A stretch of 64,000 nucleotides of DNA from Planotetraspora kaengkrachanensis. GTDB taxonomy: Bacteria; Actinomycetota; Actinomycetes; Streptosporangiales; Streptosporangiaceae. Below, in pieces: positions 33,051-42,667 of this stretch. Both the position numbers and the translations under genes were made by a program. The notes below the pieces were generated by a model. The model was not told the DNA's origin. It saw only the letters and a program-made list of their open reading frames with translations, and searched no databases. Positions within the stretch are counted from its first letter, which is position 1, and each line of letters starts with the position of its first letter. The stretch covers positions 56,896-120,895 of the forward strand of contig NZ_BONV01000041.1 in NCBI RefSeq assembly GCF_016862895.1, read 5' to 3'.

Positions 33051-34474
33051 AGGATCGCGCCGGGCGTGTAGGCGGCGGCGCCGGGGTGGGCGGCGGTGAT
33101 CCGCCCGACGTGTTCGACGATCTGGCCGACCTGCTCGGGCGCCGCGCCGGTGAAGGAGATCCGGTCGGCGAGCAGCGCGTCGAGTTCGGCCCGGCCGAGC
33201 GGGAACCGGGTGTCGGCGGCCAGCCGGTCGAGCAGTTCGTTGGCCTTGCCCTCCGAGCGCATGGCGAGCGCGGACGCGACAGCGTGTTCCTTGATCAGCT
33301 CGTGGGCGGTCTCCCGGCCCACTCCGGCGCGGACCGCGGCCATGAGCATCTTGGTCGTGGCGAGGAACGGGAGGTAGCGGTTCAGTTCGGCCTCGATGAC
33401 GGCGGGGAACGCGCCGAACTCGTCGAGGACGGTGAGCATGGTCTCCACAAGGCCGTCGAAGGCGAAGAACGCGTCGGGCAGCGCGACCCTGCGCACGACC
33501 GAGCAGGACACGTCGCCCTCGTTCCACTGGTCGCCTGCCAGTTCCGCCGTCATGGAGGCGTATCCGCGCAGGATGACGGTGAGGCCGTTGACGCGTTCGC
33601 AGGAACGGGTGTTCATCTTGTGCGGCATCGCCGAGGAGCCGACCTGGCCCTCCTTGAAGCCCTCGGTGACGAGTTCGTGCCCGGCCATCAGGCGGATGGT
33701 CTTGGCGAGCGACGACGGGGCGGCGGCCAGTTGCACCAGGGTCGTGAGGACGTCGTAGTCGAGGGAGCGCGGGTAGACCTGTCCGACGCTGGTGAAGCGG
33801 CGGGTGAATCCGAGGTGCGCGGCGACGCGGTCCTCCAGTTCGGTGAGGCGGTCACCGGATCCGAGCAGGTCGAGCATGTCCTGGGCGGTGCCGACCGGGC
33901 CCTTGATGCCGCGCAGGGGGTACCGGTCCAGAAGGTTGTCGAGGCGTTCGTAGGCGGCGAGCAGTTCGTCGGCGGCTGTGGCGAAGCGTTTGCCGAGGGT
34001 GGTGGCCTGTGCGGCCACGTTGTGCGAGCGGCCGGCCATGACCGTCGGCGAGTGCTCGGCGGCCAGGCGGGCGAGGCGGGCGAGCAGCGCGACGACGCGG
34101 TTCCTGACGAGCAGGAGGCTGTCGCGGATCTGGAGTTGCTCGACGTTCTCGGTCAGGTCGCGCGAGGTCATGCCCTTGTGGACGTGTTCGTGGCCGGCGA
34201 GGGCGTTGAACTCCTCGATCCTGGCCTTCACGTCGTGGCGGGTGACGCGCTCGCGTTCGGCGATGGAGCCGAGGTCGACCTGGTCGACGACCTTCTCGTA
34301 GTCGGCGACCACGTCCGGCGGCACGTCGATCCCGAGGTCGGTCTGGGCCCTCAGCACGGCCAGCCAGAGTCTGCGCTCCAGCGCGACCTTGTGCTCGGGG
34401 GACCACAGGCGGGCCAGCTCCGCTGACGCGTAGCGGGCGGCCAGGACATTCGGGATTCGCGGCTTGGCACTCAC
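33047..34474 (-). CDS. purB: adenylosuccinate lyase
   Basis: 475 aa. A fumarase/aspartase-superfamily enzyme that cleaves SAICAR and adenylosuccinate in purine synthesis. The signature loop SSAMPHKMNTRSCE is intact, with TSRDLTENVEQLQ upstream and the catalytic His region GRSHNVAAQ. The length fits the longer actinobacterial PurB form. It is a core housekeeping gene and marks this stretch as chromosomal backbone. Confidence 0.96.
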   Translation of the reverse strand: MSAKPRIPNVLAARYASAELARLWSPEHKVALERRLWLAVLRAQTDLGIDVPPDVVADYEKVVDQVDLGSIAERERVTRHDVKARIEEFNALAGHEHVHKGMTSRDLTENVEQLQIRDSLLLVRNRVVALLARLARLAAEHSPTVMAGRSHNVAAQATTLGKRFATAADELLAAYERLDNLLDRYPLRGIKGPVGTAQDMLDLLGSGDRLTELEDRVAAHLGFTRRFTSVGQVYPRSLDYDVLTTLVQLAAAPSSLAKTIRLMAGHELVTEGFKEGQVGSSAMPHKMNTRSCERVNGLTVILRGYASMTAELAGDQWNEGDVSCSVVRRVALPDAFFAFDGLVETMLTVLDEFGAFPAVIEAELNRYLPFLATTKMLMAAVRAGVGRETAHELIKEHAVASALAMRSEGKANELLDRLAADTRFPLGRAELDALLADRISFTGAAPEQVGQIVEHVGRITAAHPGAAAYTPGAIL

Positions 34475-34545
34475 GTTGGGTCAGTCTATTGAGGCGGCGC
34501 GGCCTCCCGCCCCGCCGCCCCGCCGCGGCGGCTCATGAAAGCCGG

Positions 34546-34580
34546 ACGGCGGGGCCGCGCGCGTCGCGCGGCCCCGCCGT
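34546..34580. terminator. strong terminator between the RND gene and purB
   Basis: A perfect 15-bp GC-rich stem (34546-34560 with 34566-34580) and 5-nt loop, 14 nt past the stop of the minus-strand RND permease gene. It insulates purB from the efflux gene. Confidence 0.8.
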
Positions 34581-34594
34581 ACCAGGGGTGCGGC

Positions 34595-37500
34595 TCAGGG
34601 AGCCGGGGTCAGGGCCTCCTTCTCGTAGACCTTGAGGTCGCCCTCACCCGACGGCGCCTTGGGCGTACGGCGCATGCGCTCCTTGGTCCGCTCGACCATC
34701 GTGTAGAGGGTCGGCACGAGCACCAGCGTGAGCAGCGTCGAGGAGATCAGGCCGCCGATCACGACGATCGCCAGCGGCTGGGAGATGAAGCCGCCCGAGC
34801 CGGTGACGCCGAGCGCCATGGGGGTCAGCGCGCAGATCGTCGCGATGGCCGTCATGAGGATCGGCCGGAGCCGGCGCCTGCCGCCCTCGATGACCGCCTC
34901 GGTGATGCCGAGGCCCTTGGCGCGGTACTGGTTGATCAGGTCGATCAGCACGATCGCGTTGGTGACCACGATGCCGATCAGCATGAGCATGCCGATGAGC
35001 GCGGGGACGCCCAGTGCGGTGTCGGTGGCCAGTAGCAGCCCGATCGCGCCGGTCGCCGCGAACGGGATCGACACGAGCAGGATCAGCGGCTGGATGAGGC
35101 TGCGGAACGTCGCGACCATGATCATGAAGACGATCGCGATCGCCAGCAGCATCGCGATGCCGAGGCTGGCGAACGCCTCCTGCTGGTCGGAGCTGGCGCC
35201 GCCCATCTCCCAGGTCACCCCGGCGGGCAGGGTGAGGGTCTCCAGCTTGTCGGTCACCTTGGTGGTGATCGCGCCGAGGTCGGAGGCGTCCGCGGCGCCG
35301 GAGACCGTCGCGGTCCGGTCGCCGTCCTGGCGGCTGATCTGCGTCGGCCCGTCGGTCTTGGCCACATCGGCGACCGAGCTCAGCTTGACCAGCCCGGTGG
35401 GCGTGGGCAGCTGGATCGCCTTGATCGCGGCGAGGTCGTCGGGGGCGTCGCCCACGCGGAGCACGATGTCGCTCGACCGCTCGTCGATGTCGAGCGAACC
35501 GATCGGCGCGCCGCGGAAGGCCTGCGCGACGATCTGGCCGATCGCGGCCTCGGTCAGTCCCCTGGCCGCGGCCTTCTCCCTGTCGACGTGGACCTCGACA
35601 CGCTGTGCGCTGTCTTCGAGGTTGGACGCGACGTCACGCAGTCCGCCGATCCCGGCCATCGCGTCGCGCACGGTGGTGGCGGCCGTCTTCAGCTCGGCGG
35701 CGTCGGAGCCCTGGAGGACGACCTGAACCTGGTTGGAGTTGAAGCCGCCGCCCCCTCCCCCGCCAACGGTGATCTCGCCGACGTCGTTCAGCTGCTTCAG
35801 CCGGTCGCGCAGCGTCTGCTCCAGCGTCGGGGTGTCGGTCCCCTGGTTCAGCGTGACGGAGAACGACGCGCGGTCGGAGCCGCCGCCCACACCCGCGAGG
35901 AACTGGTTGCCGCCGCCGATGGTCACCTGGTACGACGCGATGCCCTTGACCGAGGACAAAACGCCCTCGACCTTCTTGGCGGCGGCGTCGGTGGTGGCGA
36001 GGTCGGTGCCGACCGGCATCCGCTGACTGATCGAGGTGGTGTCGTTGCCGGAGGAGTCGAGGAAGTTGGTCTTCAGGTTGGGGGCGAGGCCCATGGTGCC
36101 GATGAAGACGACCACCCCGATGATCAGGGTGACCACGCGCCGCTTGGTCGCGAACCGCAACACCGGCAGGTACATGCGCTGCAGCGGGCTGCGCAGCTCC
36201 CTGCGCTCGGCGTCCTCACGTGCCGCCTCGGCCTCCTGCGCCGTGAACTTCGGCGTCTTGAGGAACCAGTAGGCCAGGACCGGGATCACGGTCAGCGCCA
36301 CCAGCAGCGACGCCAGCAGGGCCACGGTCACGGTGATCGCGAAGGGGCTGAACAGCTGGCCGACCAGGCCGCCGACGAACGCGATCGGCAGGAACACCGC
36401 CACCGTCGTCAGCGTGGACGCGGTGACGGCACCCGAGACCTCGCGTACCGCCCCGAGGATGGCCTGGCGTTTCGGCTCGCCGTACGCCAGGTGCCGTTTG
36501 ATGTTCTCCAGCACGACGATGGAGTCGTCGACCACCCGGCCGATCGCGATGGTGAGCGCGCCCAGGGTCAGCAGGTTGAGCGAGTAGTCGCCGATCCACA
36601 ACGCGATCAGGGCGATGACCACCGACATCGGGATCGAAACCGCCGTCACCAGCGTCGACCGCACCGACAGCAGGAACACCAGGATGATCAGGACGGCGAA
36701 GACCAGTCCGAGCAGGCCCTCGGTCGTGAGGTCCTCGATCGAGTTCTCGACGTAGGGCGCCTGGTCGAACACGACGGTCAGCTGGGACACGTCGCCGAGC
36801 GCGCGGGTCAGTTCCGGCAGCGCGTCACGCACGTCGTGGGAGATCTGTACGGCGTTGCCGTCGGGCGTCATCGTGACCGAGACGCCGAGGCTCGGCTTGC
36901 CGTTCGTCCGGGTCAGCGCGGTGGCGGGGGCGTCCTTGATCTCCACGGTCGCGACGTCGCCCAGCTTGACCGGCCGTAGCCGTGCCTGCGCGTTGCCCTG
37001 GGGCAGGCCGGGCTGCCCGGCACGGGCTCCCTGCGCGGCCTGGCCTCCCGCGCTCTGGCCGCCCTGCGTCCCTGCCCGGCCGGAAGCGGCGGACGGCACG
37101 GCGGGGGTGAGGTAGAGGTTCTTGAGGTCGTCGACGGTCTGCAGCCGGTCGCCCGTCTGCACGGTGAGGGACTTGCCGTCCTCGGTGAGGCTGCCGGCCG
37201 GGATCAGCGCGCCGTTCGAGCGGAGCAGATCGGGGATCGAGGCGGCGGACAGGCCGAGCAACGCGAGCTTGCGCGAGTCGGGGGTGACCACGACCTGCTT
37301 CTCGCCGGCGCCGCTCACGGTCACGTCGCGGACGCCCGTGATCGACTGCAGCTTGGGAGCCATGATCCGCTCGAGCTTCTCGAACGTGCCGTGCGGGTCG
37401 CCGCCGTCGTCGACCGCGAGGGCCATGACGGGGATGTCGTCGGTGCTGCCGGCGACCACCTGCGGGTCGACGTTCTGCGGCAGTTGCGGCTTGACCCTGG

Positions 37501-37840
37501 TGATCGCCTGCTGCATCTTGCCGACGACGTCGTCGACGTCGGTGCCGTACTCGTAGGCCACCTGGATCTGGGCCACCCCCTCCTTCGAGGTGGAGGTGAT
37601 CTCCGTCACGCCGGGCAGTCCCTGGAAGCCGCTCTCGATCGGCTTGGTGACCTGTTCCTCGACGATCTCGGGCGAGGCGCCGGGGTAACTGGCCACAGCG
37701 AACGCCGCCGGGAACTCCAGCGAGGGGAAAAGCTGTTGCTTCAGCGAGGGGATCGCGAAGGCGCCGAAAAGGCCGAGGACAACCGCAATCATGATCACCA
37801 GACTGCGGTTGGCCAGACTCAGCCTGGCCAGGGAGGTCAT
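34595..37840 (-). CDS. RND efflux transporter permease (AcrB/MdtB-like)
   Basis: 1081 aa. Full RND topology: TM1 at residues 10-30, a large outside loop, a block of TMs around 365-560 with the GRVVDDSIVVLENI motif (the conserved Asp pair of TM4), a second loop, and TMs at about 915-1060. A Gly/Ala/Gln-rich insertion lies near 250-290 (AQGARAGQPGLPQG). No membrane-fusion or outer-membrane partner is adjacent, which is normal in Gram-positive bacteria. The substrate is unknown. It is divergent from a MarR gene with an inverted repeat between them, so drug-responsive control is likely. Confidence 0.93.
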   Translation of the reverse strand: MTSLARLSLANRSLVIMIAVVLGLFGAFAIPSLKQQLFPSLEFPAAFAVASYPGASPEIVEEQVTKPIESGFQGLPGVTEITSTSKEGVAQIQVAYEYGTDVDDVVGKMQQAITRVKPQLPQNVDPQVVAGSTDDIPVMALAVDDGGDPHGTFEKLERIMAPKLQSITGVRDVTVSGAGEKQVVVTPDSRKLALLGLSAASIPDLLRSNGALIPAGSLTEDGKSLTVQTGDRLQTVDDLKNLYLTPAVPSAASGRAGTQGGQSAGGQAAQGARAGQPGLPQGNAQARLRPVKLGDVATVEIKDAPATALTRTNGKPSLGVSVTMTPDGNAVQISHDVRDALPELTRALGDVSQLTVVFDQAPYVENSIEDLTTEGLLGLVFAVLIILVFLLSVRSTLVTAVSIPMSVVIALIALWIGDYSLNLLTLGALTIAIGRVVDDSIVVLENIKRHLAYGEPKRQAILGAVREVSGAVTASTLTTVAVFLPIAFVGGLVGQLFSPFAITVTVALLASLLVALTVIPVLAYWFLKTPKFTAQEAEAAREDAERRELRSPLQRMYLPVLRFATKRRVVTLIIGVVVFIGTMGLAPNLKTNFLDSSGNDTTSISQRMPVGTDLATTDAAAKKVEGVLSSVKGIASYQVTIGGGNQFLAGVGGGSDRASFSVTLNQGTDTPTLEQTLRDRLKQLNDVGEITVGGGGGGGFNSNQVQVVLQGSDAAELKTAATTVRDAMAGIGGLRDVASNLEDSAQRVEVHVDREKAAARGLTEAAIGQIVAQAFRGAPIGSLDIDERSSDIVLRVGDAPDDLAAIKAIQLPTPTGLVKLSSVADVAKTDGPTQISRQDGDRTATVSGAADASDLGAITTKVTDKLETLTLPAGVTWEMGGASSDQQEAFASLGIAMLLAIAIVFMIMVATFRSLIQPLILLVSIPFAATGAIGLLLATDTALGVPALIGMLMLIGIVVTNAIVLIDLINQYRAKGLGITEAVIEGGRRRLRPILMTAIATICALTPMALGVTGSGGFISQPLAIVVIGGLISSTLLTLVLVPTLYTMVERTKERMRRTPKAPSGEGDLKVYEKEALTPAP

Positions 37841-37880
37841 CTGGCAAGCTCCTTAAGCGTGCTATCGGGGTAACTCATTA

Positions 37881-37906
37881 AAGTGTTTTGCCCAACGATA
37901 ACACTT
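37881..37906. promoter_or_regulatory. MarR-type operator between the RND and marR-like genes
   Basis: AAGTGTT (37881-37887) and its complement AACACTT (37900-37906) are separated by 12 bp, in the AT-rich 129-bp gap between the divergent starts. Probable binding site for the MarR regulator. Confidence 0.6.
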
Positions 37907-37947
37907 CGCTTGGTGCGAACATTTAGCGAGGCATTAACTTCTGGTAA

Positions 37948-37964
37948 CCTCTCCCGGCGAGAGG
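37948..37964 (+). promoter_or_regulatory. hairpin covering the marR-like ribosome site
   Basis: CCTCTC (37948-37953) can pair with GAGAGG (37959-37964), which is also the Shine-Dalgarno of the gene starting at GTG 37970. It could lower translation of the regulator; this is inference from the sequence alone. Confidence 0.4.
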
Positions 37965-37969
37965 TGAAC

Positions 37970-38503
37970 GTGAGCGACTGTCGAACAGGGCGGCCCGGCG
38001 GCGCGGACGGCGGCACGCGGGGCACCGGTCAGGACCCGGCCGGCGAGCGGGACGAGATCATCACCCGGCTCGCCGAACTGCAGCGCGGCATGGGCCGCTT
38101 CTTCGCCCGCGACCGGTCGCTGCCCATCATGGCCTCCAACCTGACCATGCAGCAGCTCAAGGTCGTGATGTTCCTGTCCTTCCACGGGTCGACCTCCGGG
38201 CAGGAGCTGGCCCGCCATCTCCACGTCGGCCTCGGCACCGTGACCGGGATCGTCGACCGCGTCGCCGCCCAGGGCCTGGTCACCCGCCGGGAGGACCCGA
38301 ACGACCGCCGCGTCCGCCGGGTCGAGCTCACCGAGGCGGGCAGGCGGCTCACCGCCGAGATCATCGACGCCGGAACCGCCGGCTACCGCAGGCTCCTGGA
38401 GCATCTCGACACCGAGACCCTGCGGACGATGGAGACCGTCATGCGGAAGATACAGCAGGCCATGCGGGACATGGCGGCGGAAGAGCACTCCCCCGCGCAA
38501 TGA
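37970..38503 (+). CDS. MarR-family regulator
   Basis: 177 aa. A winged helix-turn-helix of the MarR type: TMQQLKVVMFLSFHG, then GQELARHLHVGLGTVTGIVD (recognition helix) and the wing RREDPNDRRVRRVELTEAG. The GTG at 37970 follows GAGAGG and is preferred over an upstream in-frame ATG at 37883, which would lie in the operator region. It is likely to repress the divergent RND efflux gene and itself. Confidence 0.9.
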   Translation: MSDCRTGRPGGADGGTRGTGQDPAGERDEIITRLAELQRGMGRFFARDRSLPIMASNLTMQQLKVVMFLSFHGSTSGQELARHLHVGLGTVTGIVDRVAAQGLVTRREDPNDRRVRRVELTEAGRRLTAEIIDAGTAGYRRLLEHLDTETLRTMETVMRKIQQAMRDMAAEEHSPAQ

Positions 38504-38533
38504 CGGTGATCAGCACTGATAGCTTTCCGCCAC

Positions 38534-39307
38534 ATGTCGGCATATCTCGAATCGCTGTTCTCTCTCACTGACCGCGTCGCCCTGGTGACCGGAGGGAGCT
38601 CCGGCATCGGCGCCACCATCGCCGAGGCGCTCGGCCGTGCCGGCGCCGCCGTCGTCATCGTGGCCCGGCGCGAGCGGGAGCTGGCCGAAGCCGTCGGCCG
38701 CCTCGAAGGACACGGCGTGCGCGCCGCCGCGATCAGCGCCGACCTCGCCGACCGGACCGCCGTCGCCCGCGTGTGCGAACAGGCGCCCCGCTTCTTCGGC
38801 GACATCGACATCCTCGTCAACGACGCCGCCAACAACATCCGGCTGCCCCTGGCCGAGCTCACCCCCGACGACTACGACCAAACCATCGCGGTGAACCTCA
38901 CCGCGCCCTTCCTGCTCGGCCAGTGCTTCGGCCCGCGCATGGCCGCCCGCGGCCGGGGCCGGATCATCAACATCGGCTCCCAGCAGTCGATCAGCGCCTT
39001 CGGCGACAGCGGCGCCTACGGAGCCTCCAAGGCGGGCATCTGCGGGCTGACACGCTCCCAGGCCGAGGCATGGTCGGCGTCGGGTGTCACCAGCAACACG
39101 ATCATCCCCGGCTTCGTGCTCACTCCCCTGACCGAGCCGGCCCAGGCCGTGCCCGGGCGCGTGGAGGAGCTCGCCGCCCGCTCGATGATCGGCCGCAACG
39201 CCGTCCCCGCCGACTTCGCCGGGGCCGCGGTCTTCCTGGCCGGTGACGCCTCCGCGTATGTCACCGGTCAGGAAATCCGCGTCGACGGAGGCTTCAGCGT
39301 GCACTGA
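38534..39307 (+). CDS. short-chain dehydrogenase/reductase
   Basis: 257 aa. A classical SDR: the cofactor motif TGGSSGIG near residue 19, NDAANN (the NNAG equivalent), catalytic Ser in GSQQS and Tyr-x-x-x-Lys in YGASKAG, and the C-terminal GQEIRVDGGFSVH. Most similar in layout to gluconate 5-dehydrogenase/3-oxoacyl reductase types; the substrate is unknown. It follows the MarR gene by 30 nt and may be in the same transcript. Confidence 0.9.
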   Translation: MSAYLESLFSLTDRVALVTGGSSGIGATIAEALGRAGAAVVIVARRERELAEAVGRLEGHGVRAAAISADLADRTAVARVCEQAPRFFGDIDILVNDAANNIRLPLAELTPDDYDQTIAVNLTAPFLLGQCFGPRMAARGRGRIINIGSQQSISAFGDSGAYGASKAGICGLTRSQAEAWSASGVTSNTIIPGFVLTPLTEPAQAVPGRVEELAARSMIGRNAVPADFAGAAVFLAGDASAYVTGQEIRVDGGFSVH

Positions 39308-39404
39308 GCTCCCGCCGACCGGCGATGGCCCGGCGATGGGCCCTGGGTCACCCGTCCCGGCGCCTCCCTCGTACCGGCCGCGCGCCTCCCGTGCATCGGG
39401 CCGA

Positions 39405-39881
39405 TCACTTGCGGCGGACCACCCTGGCTCCCTCACCCTCATGCCACATCTCGACCACGAGGTACTCCCCCGCCGCGTCGACCTTCGTCAGCACGACCTC
39501 GGTGACGTCCACCCGGAACAGGTCGGAACCCACCTCGGACGCGCCGAACCGCTCGCGCACCGCCGGGTCGGTGATCTCGACCGCCCTGCCCGTGAGCTTC
39601 GCGTCGCCGTCCCACGCGCTCGGATTGGATTCGTCCGGGTCGTCCGACGTGCCGTGGATCGCCAGCCGGGGATCTCGCTTGAGGTCGCGCCCCTTCACCG
39701 CGCCGGCCATCGAGCCCAGCCAGATCTCGCCGTCCTTGAAGTCGACCTCGATCCCGCTGATGCGCGGCGAGCCGTCCCCGCGCAGCGTGGCCATCGTCTT
39801 GTGCTTGCGCTTCCCCATGACCGCCAGCACGCGCGCGGCCAGGTCGGGAATCTCCTTCTCGATCTCCTGCCATGAAGCCAT
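39405..39881 (-). CDS. pyridoxamine 5'-phosphate oxidase family protein
   Basis: 158 aa. A split-barrel flavin-binding protein: KHKTMATLRGDGSPRISGIE, then IWLGSMAGAVKGRDLKRDPR and FRVDVTEVVL. These small proteins bind FMN or F420 and act as reductases or binding proteins; they are frequent in actinobacteria. Monocistronic, with the convergent SDR gene ending 98 nt away. Confidence 0.87.
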   Translation of the reverse strand: MASWQEIEKEIPDLAARVLAVMGKRKHKTMATLRGDGSPRISGIEVDFKDGEIWLGSMAGAVKGRDLKRDPRLAIHGTSDDPDESNPSAWDGDAKLTGRAVEITDPAVRERFGASEVGSDLFRVDVTEVVLTKVDAAGEYLVVEMWHEGEGARVVRRK

Positions 39882-40105
39882 GCCGCCATGGTGCCCGTCC
39901 GCACCGACAATTCCTTCCGCCGCAGGCCGGGAACCCTCGAGCCGTGTGATCGGGGCTCACCCGCCCAAAGATCCGAAGGCCCCGAGCCGGGGGCCGCTTC
40001 GCACAGCGCGCTTCCCGAGGAGAAGACTTGATCCCGGAGATCGCGGCGCCACCCCCCGCGACCGGCCACCACGACATGACGCACGAACCCGACGATGGAG
40101 AAGCC

Positions 40106-41083
40106 ATGAAGCAGCGCACACTCGGCCAGGGCCTGCGCACGTCCGCGCTCGGACTCGGCTGCATGGGGATGAGCGACTTCTACGGTCCCGGCGACGACAC
40201 CGAGTCGACCGACACGATCCACCGTGCGCTCGACCTCGGCGTCACCTTCCTCGACACGTCCGACGCGTACGGGCCCTTCACCAACGAGCGGCTGGTCGGC
40301 GCGGCCCTCCGCGGCCGCCGCGACGAGGTCGTCCTGGCCACCAAGTTCGGCATCGAACGCCTGCCCGACGGCACCCGGCTGGGACACAACGGCAGGCCCG
40401 ACTACGTGCGCAAGGCCTGCGACGCCTCCCTCGAACGGCTCGGCGTCGACCACATCGACCTCTACTACCAGCACAGGATCGACCCCGGCGTCCCGATCGA
40501 GGACACCTGGGGGGCGCTCAAGGAACTGGTCGAGGCCGGCAAGGTCCGCCACCTGGGCATCTCCGAGGCGGCCCCCGCGACCGTACGCCGAGCCCACGCG
40601 GTCCACCCGATCACCGCAGGACAGTACGAGTACTCCCTGTTCACCAGGGACATCGAAACCGAGCTCCTGCCGGCGCTGCGCGAGCTCGGCATCGGTCTCG
40701 TCGCCTACAGCCCGCTGGGCCGCGGCTTCCTGGCCGGGGCGTTCAGCGGGCCCGGCGATCTCGCGGCCGGCGACGTACGCCACACGCACCCGCGCTGGCA
40801 GGGTGACAACTTCGCCGCCAACCACGCGCTCGCGGCGAAGATCGGTGAGATCGCGTCGGGCGCCGGCGCCACGCCCGCGCAGGTCGCGCTCGCCTGGGTG
40901 CTGGCCCAGGGCGACGACGTGGTGCCGATCCCCGGCACCAAGCGCGTCAGCCGCCTGGAGGAGAACGCGGCCGCCACCGAGATCGAACTCGGCTCCGCCG
41001 ACGTCGAGGCGCTCGAATCCCTGGCCGCCCAGGTGTCAGGCGAGCGCTACAACGCCGCGCAGATGTCCGGGGTCAACCGCTGA
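40106..41083 (+). CDS. aldo/keto reductase
   Basis: 325 aa. A TIM-barrel NADPH reductase with the catalytic tetrad recognisable as D ([10 protein letters not shown]), Y in the same motif, K in VVLATKFG and H in LYYQHRIDP. The C-terminal cofactor motif is [15 protein letters not shown]. This matches the AKR13-like group close to IolS/YghZ. The ATG at 40106 follows GGAGA; the frame extends upstream without support. Confidence 0.92.
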   Translation: MKQRTLGQGLRTSALGLGCMGMSDFYGPGDDTESTDTIHRALDLGVTFLDTSDAYGPFTNERLVGAALRGRRDEVVLATKFGIERLPDGTRLGHNGRPDYVRKACDASLERLGVDHIDLYYQHRIDPGVPIEDTWGALKELVEAGKVRHLGISEAAPATVRRAHAVHPITAGQYEYSLFTRDIETELLPALRELGIGLVAYSPLGRGFLAGAFSGPGDLAAGDVRHTHPRWQGDNFAANHALAAKIGEIASGAGATPAQVALAWVLAQGDDVVPIPGTKRVSRLEENAAATEIELGSADVEALESLAAQVSGERYNAAQMSGVNR

Positions 41084-41120
41084 CGACTGGCTCGGGCGGG
41101 CCGATTCGGCGCGGATTCGG

Positions 41121-41152
41121 GGTTCGGCGAGGCACCACCACCTCGCCGAACC
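41121..41152. terminator. bidirectional terminator between convergent genes
   Basis: A perfect 12-bp stem (GGTTCGGCGAGG and its complement) with an 8-nt loop, between the ends of the aldo/keto reductase and WYL genes. Confidence 0.75.
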
Positions 41153-41156
41153 GGGC

Positions 41157-41173
41157 GCCTTTACAATGTAGAT
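41157..41173. promoter_or_regulatory. 17-nt motif, copy 2
   Basis: GCCTTTACAATGTAGAT, identical to the copies at 26677 and 48077. It lies between two gene ends, 5 nt past a terminator and 5 nt before the WYL stop, so it has no obvious promoter role here. Confidence 0.5.
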
Positions 41174-41177
41174 CAAA

Positions 41178-42131
41178 TCATTCGGGGGCCTGGCCGTACA
41201 TGACGGACAGTTCGGCCCCGATCCGTCCCAGCTCGTCCTGGACGGATCGAGGGTCGACGACCTCGATCATCGTGCCCCACCCCGCGAGGTGCCTGGCGAT
41301 GTCCAGCGGCGTCGGCGCCCCCAGGCGGACCCGGGCACGCCCGTCCTCGACCTCGCCTTCGACGTGACAGTGCCGCCCGAACTGGTTTCGCAGCACCGGC
41401 ACGAACCTGGCCTGGACGAGTGCCGTCGCCCAGGTGCGGGAACGCCGCCGCTCCACATCGCCGACCACCTCGCGCCACGCGGCGGCGAGCGTGAAGCCGT
41501 CCGGGCGCTCGGACGGCTGGTCGGTCGGCTCGGCACCGGCGATCCGGTCGACCCGGAACGTCCGCCGGCCTCGCTCGGTCCCCGCGAGCAGGTACCAGAT
41601 CTCGCCCTTGCCGACCACGCCCCACGGGTCGACGAGCCGTTCCGTCCGCTTCCTGGCGCCGTCGGTGTAGGTCAGCCGGACCTTCCGTCGCCGGATCACG
41701 GCGGCCTGCAGCACTTCGACTAATTCCGGCCGCTGACGGTCGTGCTCGCCCCACCGGGCGTGGTCGATCACCGTGGCGCCGGCGGCGGCCTCGGCGTCCG
41801 CCTGGAAGGTCCTCGGCAGCGCCCGCACGAGTTTGCGCAACGCCGCCTTGGCCTCGCCCGAGACGGACGCGGCCGGCCCGACGAGCAGGAACAACGCCTG
41901 CGCCTCGGTCGCCGACAGGCCGGTGAGGTCGGTCCTGGCGCCGCCGACGAGCGACCAGCCGCCGCCGCGCCCCGGCTGCGGGTACACCGGGACGCCCGCC
42001 GCGGACAGCGCCTCCAGGTCACGGCGGGCGGTGGCGACCGACACCTCGAGCTCTCCGGCGACCTCGGCGGCGGTCACGCGGCCGCGGGCCTGCATGAGAA
42101 GGAGGGTGGCGACGAGGCGGTCAGCGCGCAT
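41178..42131 (-). CDS. WYL-domain transcriptional regulator
   Basis: 317 aa. An N-terminal HTH_11/DeoR-like winged helix (VTAAEVAGELEVSVATARRD, about 18-37) is followed by a WYL domain with KVRLTYTDGA and WYLLAGTERGRRTFRVDRI, then the WCX extension. These regulators bind nucleotides or other small ligands. It is divergent from a VOC gene, with a perfect 9-bp-arm palindrome between them. Confidence 0.9.
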   Translation of the reverse strand: MRADRLVATLLLMQARGRVTAAEVAGELEVSVATARRDLEALSAAGVPVYPQPGRGGGWSLVGGARTDLTGLSATEAQALFLLVGPAASVSGEAKAALRKLVRALPRTFQADAEAAAGATVIDHARWGEHDRQRPELVEVLQAAVIRRRKVRLTYTDGARKRTERLVDPWGVVGKGEIWYLLAGTERGRRTFRVDRIAGAEPTDQPSERPDGFTLAAAWREVVGDVERRRSRTWATALVQARFVPVLRNQFGRHCHVEGEVEDGRARVRLGAPTPLDIARHLAGWGTMIEVVDPRSVQDELGRIGAELSVMYGQAPE

Positions 42132-42149
42132 ACCCCAGTTTCTCCATCA

Positions 42150-42172
42150 AAGTGCTCAATTGGTGAGCACTT
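42150..42172. promoter_or_regulatory. operator between WYL and VOC genes
   Basis: A perfect inverted repeat AAGTGCTCA-N5-TGAGCACTT between the divergent starts (42131 and 42220). Strong candidate binding site of the WYL regulator, controlling the VOC gene. Confidence 0.75.
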
Positions 42173-42219
42173 CAGGTCGGAGGATGGACCTGTCGTCAAC
42201 CGCCAGGGAGGAACCACCG

Positions 42220-42630
42220 ATGTTGCGAGGACTCACCACCGTCAGCCTCTTCGCCGACGACGTTACGGCCGCGGCGAGCTGGTACACCGAACTGCTCGGC
42301 GCCGAGCCGTACTTCACCCGACCGGTCGGCGGGCCGCCCGCGTACGTCGAGTTCCGCGTCGGCGACTACGAGCACGAGCTCGGGATCGTCGACAGCCGGT
42401 TCGCCCCACACGACCGGCCGGACGGGCCCGGCGGCGCCATGATCTACTGGCACGTCGACGACGTCCGGGCCGCGTTCGACCGGCTGATCTCCATGGGTGC
42501 CGCGGTGCACGAGAAGCCGGTCGAGAGGGGACCCGGCTTCGTCACCGCGTCCGTCGTCGATCCGTTCGGGAACATCCTCGGCGTGATGTACAACCGCCAC
42601 TACCTGGAGATCCTCGAGGCTGCCACGTGA
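42220..42630 (+). CDS. VOC/glyoxalase-like protein
   Basis: 136 aa. Two beta-alpha-beta-beta-beta modules: LTTVSLFADDVTAAASWYTE at the start and MIYWHVDDVRAAFDRLI in the second half, ending VVDPFGNILGVMYNRHY. Metal-binding dioxygenase, isomerase or resistance functions are possible. The ATG follows AGGGAGGAA. It is the likely target of the divergent WYL regulator. Confidence 0.88.
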   Translation: MLRGLTTVSLFADDVTAAASWYTELLGAEPYFTRPVGGPPAYVEFRVGDYEHELGIVDSRFAPHDRPDGPGGAMIYWHVDDVRAAFDRLISMGAAVHEKPVERGPGFVTASVVDPFGNILGVMYNRHYLEILEAAT

Positions 42631-42667
42631 GCCGAACCCCCTGAGGCCGCCGTCCCGATGAGTCCGG

